From CAZNNH01 sp964574335 (GTDB taxonomy: Bacteria > Acidobacteriota > Vicinamibacteria > Fen-336), in assembly GCA_964574335.1 (NCBI GenBank), contig CAZNNH010000070.1, positions 1 to 27,558 of the forward strand: a stretch of 27,558 nucleotides of DNA. The letters run 5' to 3'. The notes beneath the pieces are model-generated. The model was not told the origin of the DNA. It did no database searches and saw nothing but the letters and a program-made list of their open reading frames with translations. Shown here one piece after another: positions 14,415 through 23,149 of this stretch (position 1 is the first letter of the stretch; each line of letters begins with the position of its first letter). Made by a program: the position numbers and the translations under genes.

Positions 14415-16715
14415 ATGCGCAGGTGGAAGCGCCGAATCGCCGCGGCGGTGCTGGGTCTGGTCGCCGGCCTCGGCGCCATGGTGGGCTCGGCCGAGGTCCA
14501 GGAGGCCACCCTCTCGGGCAGCGTCAGCAGTCCCGACCGGGCGCGGCTGCCGCATGCCACGGTGTCGGTCCGGAGCCTCGAGGATGGCACCGTCTGGCGG
14601 CTCGCCGCCAGCGACCGTGGCGGGTTCCGGGTCTCCCTCCCGGAGGGTCGATACGAGGTCAGCGCCGAGCTCCAGGGGTTCGAGCCGGCGACGGCCACGG
14701 TGGCGCTCCTGGCGGGCCGGGCGGCCGAGGTCGCGCTGCAGCTCCGGCTGGCCGGCATTCACGAGGCGGTCACGGTGGTGGCCGCGGCGCTTCGCGAAGG
14801 CCTGGCGGTGTCCCAGATCCGCGAGAGCTCGGCGCGTGACGCGGCGGAGGCGCTCACCGTGGTCCCGGGGGTGACCAAGCTGCGCAAGGGCGGCATCGCC
14901 AGCGACGTCGTCCTGCGGGGCCTGCAGAGCCAGAACCTGACCGTGGCGGTCGATGGGGTTCGGGTCCTCGGCGCCTGCCCCAACCACATGGACCCGTCCT
15001 CCTTCCACGTGGACTTCTCCGAAGTGGACCGGATCGAGGTCGCCCGGGGGCCATTCGACGTCAGGAACGCCGGCAGCCTCGGGGGCGTCGTCAACATCGT
15101 CACCCAGATCCCGGGGGACGGCTTCCGGGTGAACGCCAACCTGGCGGCCGGGTCCTACGGGTTCCTGAACCCCTCGGCCACGCTCTCCTACGGTGGTGAT
15201 CGTGTCGCGGCGCTGGCCGGCTATTCCTATCGCTCCTCCGATGCCTACCAGGACGGCCATCGGCGACGCTTCACCGAGGTCGCCGACTACCGACCGGAGG
15301 ACGCCTTCGAGAAGGCCTTCTCTCTGGACACGGTGTGGGCCAAGGCCTACTGGCGCCCCGCCCACCGCCACTCGGTCGACGTCGCCTACACGCGACAGGA
15401 TGCCAGCCACGTCTACTACCCCTACCTCCAGATGGACGCCGTCTACGACGACACCGACCGCCTCTCGCTCGGCTACGCCGCCCACGATCTGCCCGGCCGC
15501 CTCCACTCGCTGATCGCCCACGCCTACCTGACCCGGGTCAGCCACTGGATGACCAACGAGCACCGCACCTCGGCGGGCACCGCTCCGCGGGGGTACTCGA
15601 TGGGCACCTACGCCGAGACGCACACGCTGGGAGCTCGGCTGGAAGGACAGCTCGGCAAGCTCACGGTCGGTGCGGAGCTTCGGGAAGACCGATGGGACGC
15701 GCGCACCGAGCTGGCCATGCGTCAGTACGTGCCCCAGCACTCGATTCCCGACGTCACGACCGGCACCGTTGGCCTCTACGCGGAGGTCACCGCCTCGCCG
15801 AGCCAGCGCCTGGAGCTCACCGTGGGGGGGCGCGTCGACCGCGCCCGGAGCCGGGCCGACCCTACCCTGGCCAACACCGACCTCTACTTCGCCTTCCATG
15901 GGACCCGGTCCACCGAGCACACCGACACCCTGCCCGGGGCGAAGGCGCAGCTTCGCTATCGACCGTCGTCCTCGGTGGCGCTGAGCCTGGCCCTCGGCCG
16001 CACCGCAAGGGCAGCCGACGCGAACGAGCGCTACTTCGCCCTGCAGCGGACGGGGACCGACCGGGTCGGCGACCCGGACCTCGACCCGAGCCGCAACACC
16101 GGCCTCGACCTGGGGCTGGTCTTCGAGCGACCGGGCGGATCGCTGCGCGCGCATCTCTTCGCGAGCCGGGTGGATGACTACGTCACCGTGCGCGACCAAG
16201 CCCGGATCGAGTCGGTGGTCGGGGTCGGAAGCCTGGCCGCCCGCAGCTTCGCCAACGTCGACGCGACCCTGCTGGGCGGCGAGCTGGCCGCATCTGCGAT
16301 CCTGGGACGCCGGCTCTTCCTTGATGGAGACCTGAGCTACGTACGCGGCCGGCAGCGGGCGCGCCCGGAGGAGGGCCTCGGCTCGGAGGACCTGGCGGAG
16401 ATGCCGCCGCCGTTTGGTCACGTCCGGCTCCGCTTCGACGACGGCACCTGGTGGGCGCGGGTCGAGGGGGTGATCGCGGCCCGCCAGGACCACGTCGACA
16501 CCGACCTCGGGGAGGAGGAGACCCCCGGCTACGCCATCGCCAACCTGGGACTGGGACTGCGACGGGGCCGGCTTCAGCTCACCGCCGGTGTCCACAACGT
16601 CTTCGATCGCTACTACGTGGAGCACCTGTCGTACTGGCGCGACCCGTTCCGCTCCGGGGTCCGGGTCCCCGAGCCGGGGCGAAGCTTCTTCGCTAACCTG
16701 GCGGCGCGATTCTGA
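14415..16715 (+). CDS. TonB-dependent outer-membrane receptor, predicted copper importer (OprC/NosA-like)
   Basis: 766 residues from ATG with AGGAGGA upstream. Signal peptide about 1-26; carboxypeptidase-regulatory-like domain about 30-112; plug domain about 120-235 (DAAEALTVVPGV, VVLRGLQSQNLTVAVDGVRV, VDRIEVARGPFDVRNAGSLGG); then a beta-barrel ending in the aromatic C-terminal motif FFANLAARF. Two short motifs match the CxxxM and HxM copper ligands of OprC: C188-P-N-H-M192 in the plug and H377-W-M379 in an extracellular loop, with spacing close to that in OprC. The upstream cysteine-cluster gene supports copper handling. The receptor assignment is firm; copper rests on these motifs. Iron or another metal cannot be excluded. 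Confidence 0.9.
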   Translation: MRRWKRRIAAAVLGLVAGLGAMVGSAEVQEATLSGSVSSPDRARLPHATVSVRSLEDGTVWRLAASDRGGFRVSLPEGRYEVSAELQGFEPATATVALLAGRAAEVALQLRLAGIHEAVTVVAAALREGLAVSQIRESSARDAAEALTVVPGVTKLRKGGIASDVVLRGLQSQNLTVAVDGVRVLGACPNHMDPSSFHVDFSEVDRIEVARGPFDVRNAGSLGGVVNIVTQIPGDGFRVNANLAAGSYGFLNPSATLSYGGDRVAALAGYSYRSSDAYQDGHRRRFTEVADYRPEDAFEKAFSLDTVWAKAYWRPAHRHSVDVAYTRQDASHVYYPYLQMDAVYDDTDRLSLGYAAHDLPGRLHSLIAHAYLTRVSHWMTNEHRTSAGTAPRGYSMGTYAETHTLGARLEGQLGKLTVGAELREDRWDARTELAMRQYVPQHSIPDVTTGTVGLYAEVTASPSQRLELTVGGRVDRARSRADPTLANTDLYFAFHGTRSTEHTDTLPGAKAQLRYRPSSSVALSLALGRTARAADANERYFALQRTGTDRVGDPDLDPSRNTGLDLGLVFERPGGSLRAHLFASRVDDYVTVRDQARIESVVGVGSLAARSFANVDATLLGGELAASAILGRRLFLDGDLSYVRGRQRARPEEGLGSEDLAEMPPPFGHVRLRFDDGTWWARVEGVIAARQDHVDTDLGEEETPGYAIANLGLGLRRGRLQLTAGVHNVFDRYYVEHLSYWRDPFRSGVRVPEPGRSFFANLAARF

Positions 16716-16742
16716 CCCGGAGCTGTGGGAGGATAGGGGATC

Positions 16743-17246
16743 ATGGGAACACGAGGACGCGAGATCATCGGCATGGACGTCGAGCACCTGCTCGAGCTGC
16801 TCAACCAGGCCTACGCCAGCGAGTGGCTGGCCTACTACCAGTACTGGCTGGGTGCCAAGCTCATCAAGGGCCCGATGAAGGACGCGGTGGCGGCCGAGCT
16901 GAACCTCCACGCCACCGAGGAGCTCAACCATGCGGTGTTGGTGGCCAACCGCATCATCCAGCTCGGCGGCACGCCGGTGCTCACCCCCACCGGGTGGCCG
17001 GAGAAGAGCCCCTGCGCCTACGACGCCCCCGGAGACCCCTACGTGGCGGTGCTGCTCGACCAGAACATCAAAGGCGAGCAGTGCGCGATCTCCGCGTACA
17101 AGGGGCTGATGGACGCCACCAAGGACAAGGACATGGTGACGTACAACTTGGCGCTGACCATCCTCGAGCAAGAGGTCGAGCACGAGGAGGACCTGCAGAG
17201 CCTTCGGGAGGACCTCGAGCTGATGGTCCAGCGCGGCAACCGGTAG
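16743..17246 (+). CDS. Ferritin-like diiron protein (bacterioferritin/DPSL type)
   Basis: 167 residues, 27 bp after the receptor stop; M11 (16773) is an alternative start. It is a four-helix ferritin-like protein with likely diiron ligands E27 (ASEW), E60 and H63 (TEELNH), E112 (KGEQ), and E144 or E146 with H147 (EQEVEH). There are two cysteines, C91 in the loop before helix C and C114 two residues after E112. A cysteine pair near the diiron site is typical of Dps-like (DPSL)/thioferritin proteins, which use iron to remove peroxide. The length suits that group. No heme-binding Met is apparent. It likely stores iron or detoxifies peroxide next to metal import. Confidence 0.8.
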   Translation: MGTRGREIIGMDVEHLLELLNQAYASEWLAYYQYWLGAKLIKGPMKDAVAAELNLHATEELNHAVLVANRIIQLGGTPVLTPTGWPEKSPCAYDAPGDPYVAVLLDQNIKGEQCAISAYKGLMDATKDKDMVTYNLALTILEQEVEHEEDLQSLREDLELMVQRGNR

Positions 17247-17263
17247 GCCGAGGCCCGGGGGAG

Positions 17264-17632
17264 CTAACCCTCCGGGTCGCGGTGGACCGTGTCCGGGGAG
17301 AAGGCGGGAAGGCAGACGGCGACGTACTCGGCCCCTTCCGGGCCGGGCGTGCTGTAGCGGACCCACTCCCCGGGCCGGGTCACCAGCGCCTGGCCGGCGC
17401 CCACGTCCAGCGCGCCCTCTTCGTGCTCGACGTGCAGCACCCCCCGCAGCACCACCGTCAGCTCCTCGAACTCCGGCCGCTGGCCCGGCTCGAGCCATCC
17501 CGGGGGCGACACCATACGGGCCACGCTGGCGGTGGTGTGCCCCGACCTCACGCGTCCGACGTACTCCTCGATCCGCTTCGGCTGGGTCCCGGCGGCCGGT
17601 ACCACGGCGGGTGCCTCGATCAAGAGCGGCAT
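17264..17632 (-). CDS. Single-domain cupin protein
   Basis: 122 residues from ATG with GGAGGAG upstream. Residues about 45-110 form a cupin barrel: WLEPGQRPEFEELTVVLRG (motif 1) and VGAGQALVTRPGEWVRYSTP (motif 2). Motif 1 has E/F/E where the HxH metal pair usually lies, so the metal site is altered or absent; ligand binding without metal is possible. It follows the MgtE gene by 40 bp on the same strand and converges on the ferritin gene with a 17-bp gap. Substrate unknown. Confidence 0.75.
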   Translation of the reverse strand: MPLLIEAPAVVPAAGTQPKRIEEYVGRVRSGHTTASVARMVSPPGWLEPGQRPEFEELTVVLRGVLHVEHEEGALDVGAGQALVTRPGEWVRYSTPGPEGAEYVAVCLPAFSPDTVHRDPEG

Positions 17633-17672
17633 CTGTCTCCTCCCGGTATGCGCGCGCCCGGCGCGCCGCTCG

Positions 17673-19049
17673 TCACAGCACGGTGCCGCGCAGCACCACC
17701 ATGGCGATGCCGATGTAGACCACCAGGCCGCTGACGTCCATCAGCGTCGCCACCATCGGGGAGCTGAGGGTGGCCGGGTCCAACCCCAGCCGCTGCAGCG
17801 CCAGCGGGAACATCGACCCGAGCAGCACACCCCAGACCACGGTCCCGAGGATGGCCAGGCCCACCGCCACCCCCACCAGGACCGGGTAGCCGGTGGGCGC
17901 CAGCCCCACCGAGTTCCAGAACAGCACCCCCAGCACCCCGGCGACCCCGAGCCCCACCCCGAGGCACAGCCCCGTCACCAGCTCCTTGCGCAGCACCCGC
18001 CACCAGTCGCCCGGGTGGAGCTCCTGCAGCGCCAGGGCACGGATCAGCAGCGAGGCAGTCTGGGTGCCGGTGTTGCCGCCCGAGGAGATGATCATCGGAA
18101 TGAACAGCACCAGCACCTTGGCCAGCAGGCTCTCGAAGTGGCCCAGCACGGCCACCGTCAGCATCTGACCCATGAACAGCACCAGCAGCCCGCCGCCACG
18201 CTTGACCAGCATCTCGGAGAAGGCGGTGTGCATGTACGGCTCGTCCAGGGCGTCCACGCCGCCCAGCTTCTGGATGTCCTCGGTGGCCTCCTCTTCGGCC
18301 ACGTCCGCCACGTCGTCGTGGGTGACGATCCCCACCAGCACGCCCTTGCTGTCGACGACCGGCAGCACCGCCCGGTCGTAGCGGGCCATCTGATGCACCG
18401 CCGCCTCCCGGTCGTCGAAGGCGGAGAGGGCGACGAAGCGCCGGTCCATCAGCGAGGCGATGGTCTGGTCGGCACCGGAGAGGAGGATCTTGCTGATGTG
18501 GACGTCGTCGATGAGCTGGCCGGCGACGTCGGTGACGAAGACCCGGGCGATCGTCTCGGCGTCGCTGCCGAAGTCCCGGATCTGCTGCAGCACCCTGTCG
18601 ATCGTCCACTCCGGCCTGACCCGCACGTAGTCGGGGGTCATCAGACGGCCGATGCTCTCCGGGGGATAGCCGAGGATGGCCTGGGTGACCCGGCGCTCGG
18701 CGGGCTTGAGGGCGGCCAGCAGGCGCCGCGCTGCCGAGGGCGGCAGCTCGTCGAGCAGCGCGGCGCGATCGTCGGGCTCCATCGCGTCGATGATGGGGAC
18801 CGCCTTGGCGCCCAGCTCCTCGATCAGCCGCTCCTGGTAGTCGAACTCCAGCTCGGCGAAGGCGTCGCCGGCCTGGTCCCGGGGGAGCAGGCGGAAGGCG
18901 ATGGCGGCATCCTCCTCGTCGAGCAGCGACAGCGTCTCCGCCACGTCGGCGGGGGCCACGTCGCGCAGGGCAGCCCGCACGTCCCAGAAACGACGCGCCC
19001 GGATCTGCTCCTGAATCTCCTCCTTGAGCTGCTCGGCGACCTGATTCAC
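17673..19049 (-). CDS. mgtE: MgtE-family magnesium channel
   Basis: 458 residues from the GTG at 19049 (VNQVAEQLKEE), preferred to an in-frame ATG at 19085 because AGGCGG lies just upstream and MgtE proteins start near this point. Order: superhelical N domain (about 1-130) with the LLDELPPSAARRLLAAL repeat; CBS pair (about 138-258); a connecting helix; and a five-helix pore domain (about 285-455). GGNTGTQT (324-331) and PMVATLMDVSGL near the C-terminus match the pore signature, including the Asp that coordinates magnesium. The N and CBS domains close the pore when cytosolic magnesium is high. It is followed by the cupin gene. Confidence 0.95.
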   Translation of the reverse strand: MNQVAEQLKEEIQEQIRARRFWDVRAALRDVAPADVAETLSLLDEEDAAIAFRLLPRDQAGDAFAELEFDYQERLIEELGAKAVPIIDAMEPDDRAALLDELPPSAARRLLAALKPAERRVTQAILGYPPESIGRLMTPDYVRVRPEWTIDRVLQQIRDFGSDAETIARVFVTDVAGQLIDDVHISKILLSGADQTIASLMDRRFVALSAFDDREAAVHQMARYDRAVLPVVDSKGVLVGIVTHDDVADVAEEEATEDIQKLGGVDALDEPYMHTAFSEMLVKRGGGLLVLFMGQMLTVAVLGHFESLLAKVLVLFIPMIISSGGNTGTQTASLLIRALALQELHPGDWWRVLRKELVTGLCLGVGLGVAGVLGVLFWNSVGLAPTGYPVLVGVAVGLAILGTVVWGVLLGSMFPLALQRLGLDPATLSSPMVATLMDVSGLVVYIGIAMVVLRGTVL

Positions 19050-19115
19050 CCGCCTAGGAGAACATGGGCCGCGAGTTTCGCGCAACCGAGACGGCCGCCC
19101 CCTCCGACGACGCCG

Positions 19116-21455
19116 TCAGCCGGACCGGACGTCGCGCCGCGGCCAGAAGAGGAGGCCCAGCGCGGCGAGCGCCGAGACCAGGCTCACGGCGCGACCCGGC
19201 CACAGGCTCCAGGGACGATAGGTGAGGACCACGCGGCTGCGGCCGGCGGGGATGGGGATCGCTCGGTGCCGCCCGTCCGCGCGCAACACGGGGGCCGGGG
19301 CACCCGCCACCGAGGCCCCCCAGCCCGGCGAGTAGCCGTCGCGCACGATCACGACCGAGGGGCGCTCGGCTTCGACCAGCAGCTCGACCCGGTCGGGGGC
19401 CTCGGAGACCGAGACGACTCGGCCGCCGGCGCCTTCCATGCCCTCCTCCAACCCCTCGACGGCGACGCCGCCCTGGTCCTGGAACCCAGACGCCGCGGCA
19501 CGCTCCTCGGCATCGGCGGCCGATCGTGCCGGCACCACCTTCCGGGCCACCTCCCGCAGCGGCAGCGGCCTCTCGAGCCGATACACGTGCACCGGGCGCC
19601 CCTGGAGCACCCGCGACGGCCAGCCTTCTTCTGGGACGGCTCCCGGGGCCACCAGGGGATCGAGCGAGATCACCCTCGAGACCCCTGCCCGGCGCAGGCG
19701 CGGCAGGAGCCCGCCGAAGTCGGCGCAGCTCGCCTCCAGCGAGGAGAGGGTGCGGCGCGGGGGTGTGAAGCCGGTGTGGTCGATCCCGTAGGCGGCCGGA
19801 ACGCCGAGCCGCATGTTGTTGAGGGGCGAGAGCGTCTCGAAGAGGATGCCAGCGATGGTCACGTCGGTTCGTCCGTGGGTGCCCATGAGGTGAGCCAACA
19901 GCGTGCGTGAGGCGGAGGGAACGCACGTGAACAGACGCCCCCCCTCTCGCGAGAGTCGCGCCGTCAGGCGCTGCTGGGGCGCGGCGGGTCGAAACAGCGC
20001 GGGCCCGACCATTGGGTTCACTGCGGCACCGGCCCGCACCAAGTCGGCGGCCATCACGGCGGTGACGGCGATCGCGCCGGCCCGGCAGCTCAGCCGCTTC
20101 CGCAGCACCGCCAGCGCGATCAAGCCGAGGCCCAGCGCCGCCAGGCCACCGAGGGCCGCGTCGCTGGCCAGGCTGGCCCAGGCCTCTCGGCGCCGCAGCG
20201 CCGAGTAGGCCTGCGGGAAGAAGCCGTCCCAGAGCCGCGGGGTGAAGCCCGGAAGCCGGCCGAGCACGAGCGGCAGCAGCACCAGGCCAGCGCCCGCCGC
20301 AAGCGCCAGGCCGGCCAGCCGCTTCCAGGCCGGTCGGGAGTCGCCGCGGGCGAGCACGTCCAGACCGGTCCCTATCAACAAGGCCACGCCCATGTGCACG
20401 AGGAAGAAGGCCTTGACCGGGAAGCGGAACGCGCGCAGCAGGGGGACCAGCGCGAGCACGCGACCCAGGCCGGCGTGGGCCCCCAGCGCGACCCACAGGC
20501 CGACCAGGGCCACGACACCGAGCCTCGTGGAGTACGGCTTCGGCCGCATCGCCCCTACCGCCGCCAGCGCCAGGCCGGCGGCGCCGAGGTAGAGGCTCAG
20601 GTAGTAGGGGAACCCGTCGAAGAACCGGTGCCCCCAGAACGAGCGCAGGCAGGTCGGCAGGTCGCCGAAGAGCCCGGCGACGACGACCTGGAGCAGGGCG
20701 ACGGGATGGAGCGAGAAGGCGAGCGCCATCTCCGTCGGGAGACCGGCGGCCCGCGAGCCCTCGAGCGTGAAGCTCCGCGACGCGAGCAGCACGGGGCTGG
20801 CCAGACCGGCGGCCAGCAGCAAACAGGCGAGGATCCCGGCGGCGGCGGCGCCGGCTCGCGCCCGGCGGACCGAGAGCGCGATGCCGACCAGGACCGCCTG
20901 GGCGGCCACCTCGAAGCCGTAGGTCGACAGGGCGACGGCGGTGGGCAGCGCCCCCAGCACCCAGTTGCGGCGCCCCCCGCGCGAGGCCTGCATCACCCCC
21001 AGGACCACCAGCGGGGCCCACGCCGCGCTCTGCAGGTGCACGACCAGGTTGAGAGACGACAGCACGAAGCCACCCAGCGCGTAGCTCAGCCCCAAACCGG
21101 CCGCCGCCGGAGGCGCAAGACCGAGGCCCCGCCCCAGGAGCAGGGCGGCCAGCGCAGCCAGCGGGACGTGCAGAGCGAGCAGCCAGCTCGCGCCCTGGTC
21201 GTCGTTGCGCACCACCTGGAGCAGGTCCAGCGGGTAGTAGAGCGTCGCGGCCGGCACGCCCTCGTACGCCAGCGGGTTCCAGTAGCGCGGCTCCCCCTGC
21301 AGCAGCCCCTCGATGGCGAAGTGGCGCTGGGGGAAGTAGTGGCTGCCGAGGTCGCGGAAGAAGAACACCCGCCCGGCCAGCAGACCGTCCAGGAACGGCA
21401 AGAGGGCGGTCAGCGCCACCAGGCCGGCCGTGACGAGGAGAGCCCGGCGCGGCAC
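19116..21455 (-). CDS. YfhO-family polytopic membrane protein
   Basis: 779 residues from ATG at 21455, 66 bp upstream of mgtE on the same strand. About a dozen hydrophobic helices span residues 5-500 and one or two more lie at the C-terminus (about 748-770), with a soluble domain at about 510-745. FFRDLGSHYFPQ (32-43), YWNPLAYEG (59-67) and the final periplasmic domain match YfhO proteins, which in Firmicutes act in glycosylation of lipoteichoic acid and are GT-C-like. In a Gram-negative host it may transfer sugars to a surface polymer; the divergent glycan cluster fits this. Catalytic residues cannot be assigned from the sequence alone. Confidence 0.85.
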   Translation of the reverse strand: MPRRALLVTAGLVALTALLPFLDGLLAGRVFFFRDLGSHYFPQRHFAIEGLLQGEPRYWNPLAYEGVPAATLYYPLDLLQVVRNDDQGASWLLALHVPLAALAALLLGRGLGLAPPAAAGLGLSYALGGFVLSSLNLVVHLQSAAWAPLVVLGVMQASRGGRRNWVLGALPTAVALSTYGFEVAAQAVLVGIALSVRRARAGAAAAGILACLLLAAGLASPVLLASRSFTLEGSRAAGLPTEMALAFSLHPVALLQVVVAGLFGDLPTCLRSFWGHRFFDGFPYYLSLYLGAAGLALAAVGAMRPKPYSTRLGVVALVGLWVALGAHAGLGRVLALVPLLRAFRFPVKAFFLVHMGVALLIGTGLDVLARGDSRPAWKRLAGLALAAGAGLVLLPLVLGRLPGFTPRLWDGFFPQAYSALRRREAWASLASDAALGGLAALGLGLIALAVLRKRLSCRAGAIAVTAVMAADLVRAGAAVNPMVGPALFRPAAPQQRLTARLSREGGRLFTCVPSASRTLLAHLMGTHGRTDVTIAGILFETLSPLNNMRLGVPAAYGIDHTGFTPPRRTLSSLEASCADFGGLLPRLRRAGVSRVISLDPLVAPGAVPEEGWPSRVLQGRPVHVYRLERPLPLREVARKVVPARSAADAEERAAASGFQDQGGVAVEGLEEGMEGAGGRVVSVSEAPDRVELLVEAERPSVVIVRDGYSPGWGASVAGAPAPVLRADGRHRAIPIPAGRSRVVLTYRPWSLWPGRAVSLVSALAALGLLFWPRRDVRSG

Positions 21456-21546
21456 TCGGCCCCGGTCAGCTCCGAGGCGCCGGCCGGGTCGAGCGGGACG
21501 GGGATCGCCCGTCGCCGGCCCCGGCGGGTCGCGTGGTAGAGTTCCC

Positions 21547-21564
21547 CGGTCGCCAGGGCGACCG
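21547..21564. promoter_or_regulatory. Perfect 8-2-8 palindrome upstream of the glycan cluster
   Basis: CGGTCGCC-AG-GGCGACCG is a perfect inverted repeat 6 bp before the ATG at 21571 and just downstream of a weak extended -10 (TGGTAGAGT, ending 21542). The 2-nt centre is too short for an RNA loop, so a DNA operator is the simpler reading. It lies in the region shared with the divergent YfhO gene. Confidence 0.4.
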
Positions 21565-21570
21565 ATCTCG

Positions 21571-22320
21571 ATGAGAGACGTGGACCTCGACCAGCTCGCG
21601 CAAGCCTACGGCCCCTCCTTCCGGTTCCACGACGAGAACCAGGAGATGTTGTCCTGGTACGTCTCGCGGATGATCGGGCGGCTGCTGGAGCGCCAAGCCC
21701 GCACCCTGGTCAGCTTGGGGATCGGTCACCAGGTGGTGAGCCGCCGGCTCATCGAAGCTCTCGCCGATCGGCTGGAGAGCTACACGATCGTCGAGGGCTC
21801 GGAGCAGGTGATCTCCCGCTTCCGCGCTGGTGGCAACCTTCCGCCGTCGGTCCACCTGGTCCACCAGCGCTTCGAGGAGTATACACCTCCGTCTCCGGTG
21901 GACGCGGTGGAGATGGGCTTCGTGCTCGAGCACGTCGCAGATCCCGGTGCGATCCTCGGGCGCTTCGCAAAGATCCTACGTCCCAGCGGCCTCTTGGTGG
22001 TGGTCGTCCCCAACGCCCGCTCGTTGCACCGGCTGCTGGGCCACCACGCCGGCCTGCTCGACGACCTGTACCGGCTGAGCGACGCAGACCTGCAGCTCGG
22101 CCACCGGCGCTACTTCGACGTTTCCTCCATCACCGCTCTCGTCACCGAGGCCGGCCTGCGGATCGAGCGCACCGAAGGGGTGTTCCTGAAGTGCCTGACC
22201 ACCGCCCAGCTCCAGTCGCTGGCGCTGACACCCGAGGTGAGGAGAGCCTTCTTCGAGGTGGGAGTCGCCTACCCCGCAATCGCCAACGCCATCTACATCG
22301 AGGCGACTCTTGCCACCTAG
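21571..22320 (+). CDS. Class I SAM-dependent methyltransferase
   Basis: 249 residues from ATG 21571; no clear ribosome site is visible. SAM-binding motif I is LVSLGIG (46-52); the acidic end of strand 2 is VEG (74-76); motif post-I to IV is DAVEMGFVLEHVADP (111-125), followed by LRPSGLLVVVVPNARSLHRLLG as in Methyltransf_11/23 proteins. Likely cytoplasmic and acting on a sugar or lipid-linked glycan intermediate, since it opens a six-gene run of glycan-type genes. The substrate (N-, O- or C-methylation) cannot be told. Confidence 0.85.
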   Translation: MRDVDLDQLAQAYGPSFRFHDENQEMLSWYVSRMIGRLLERQARTLVSLGIGHQVVSRRLIEALADRLESYTIVEGSEQVISRFRAGGNLPPSVHLVHQRFEEYTPPSPVDAVEMGFVLEHVADPGAILGRFAKILRPSGLLVVVVPNARSLHRLLGHHAGLLDDLYRLSDADLQLGHRRYFDVSSITALVTEAGLRIERTEGVFLKCLTTAQLQSLALTPEVRRAFFEVGVAYPAIANAIYIEATLAT

Positions 22321-23149
22321 GGTGCTGATCACCGGCGATACGGGGCTCCTGGGAAGGCAGTGCGCGCTGCGCCTGCACGGAGAGCACGAGGTTACCGGCC
22401 TGAGCCGATCTGAGGGCTTCGACATCACCCGATGGGAGACGCTGGGACGCCTGTGCGACGCGCACTTCGACGTGATCGTGCACTGCGCGGCGGCGTTCGA
22501 GGACGACTCCATCGAAGGGTGGCTCACCAACGAGGCCACCAACAGCCTCGGAACCCTTCAGGTCTGCCGTCTCGCGCTGGCGACCGGCTGTCGCCGGATC
22601 CTGCTGGTCTCGACGGTCTTCGCCCATGACGGCCCGGAGAACGCGCACCTCAACGCCTATGGGCTCTCGAAGCTGCACGGCGAGCAGAACTGCGCGCGGT
22701 TCTGCGACCAGTCCGGGATCGGCTTGGGGATTCTTCGCTTCGGCCCACTGTACGACAGCAACGGCTCGGGGGAGAAGCACCAGCGCCTGCTCTACAGCCT
22801 GATACGCGACGTCCGCGCGGGACGCGACGTCACTCTATGGGGAACTCGCGATGCCACGCGCAACTACCTCCACGTCGAAGATGCGGCCGAGGTCGTCCGT
22901 CGCGCTCTGGACAACGTCCGGCGCGGCATGCTGACCTGCGTCTCCCCCGAGACGGTCCGCCTCACCGAGCTGGTTCGGCTCATCGCCTCCGCGGCCGGGA
23001 CGAGCCCGCAGGTGCGATGGCTGCCCGAGAAGGGCGACATCCCAGACGTGTATGCGCCCTACGACACCGCTTCCTACCGGGCGATCGCCTTCGCGCCGCA
23101 GGTCTCGTTGGCGGAAGGCCTCCGACGGCTGGTCGCGCGACTCCGGTGA
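22310..23149 (+). CDS. NAD-dependent epimerase/dehydratase (extended SDR, RmlD-like)
   Basis: 279 residues from a TTG at 22310 with GAGG 6 bp upstream, overlapping the methyltransferase by 11 bp. A GTG at 22322 is possible but has no ribosome site. Glycine motif GDTGLLG (9-15), HCAAAF (58-63), Ser/Thr at 101-102, and the catalytic pair Y117-x3-K121 (YGLSKLHGEQ) are all present, followed by FGPLY (144-148) and YLHVEDAAEVVRRAL. These are the signatures of nucleotide-sugar epimerases, dehydratases and dTDP-4-dehydrorhamnose reductases. It probably makes a modified sugar nucleotide for the cluster. Confidence 0.88.
   Translation: MPPRVLITGDTGLLGRQCALRLHGEHEVTGLSRSEGFDITRWETLGRLCDAHFDVIVHCAAAFEDDSIEGWLTNEATNSLGTLQVCRLALATGCRRILLVSTVFAHDGPENAHLNAYGLSKLHGEQNCARFCDQSGIGLGILRFGPLYDSNGSGEKHQRLLYSLIRDVRAGRDVTLWGTRDATRNYLHVEDAAEVVRRALDNVRRGMLTCVSPETVRLTELVRLIASAAGTSPQVRWLPEKGDIPDVYAPYDTASYRAIAFAPQVSLAEGLRRLVARLR

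Noticed and set aside
14364..17498. 1044-codon minus-strand open frame
   Set aside because: Antisense across the TonB receptor and ferritin genes; no recognisable domain.
19054..21021. 655-codon minus-strand open frame
   Set aside because: Another frame of the YfhO gene with Arg/Pro-rich translation; the YfhO frame has consistent membrane helices.
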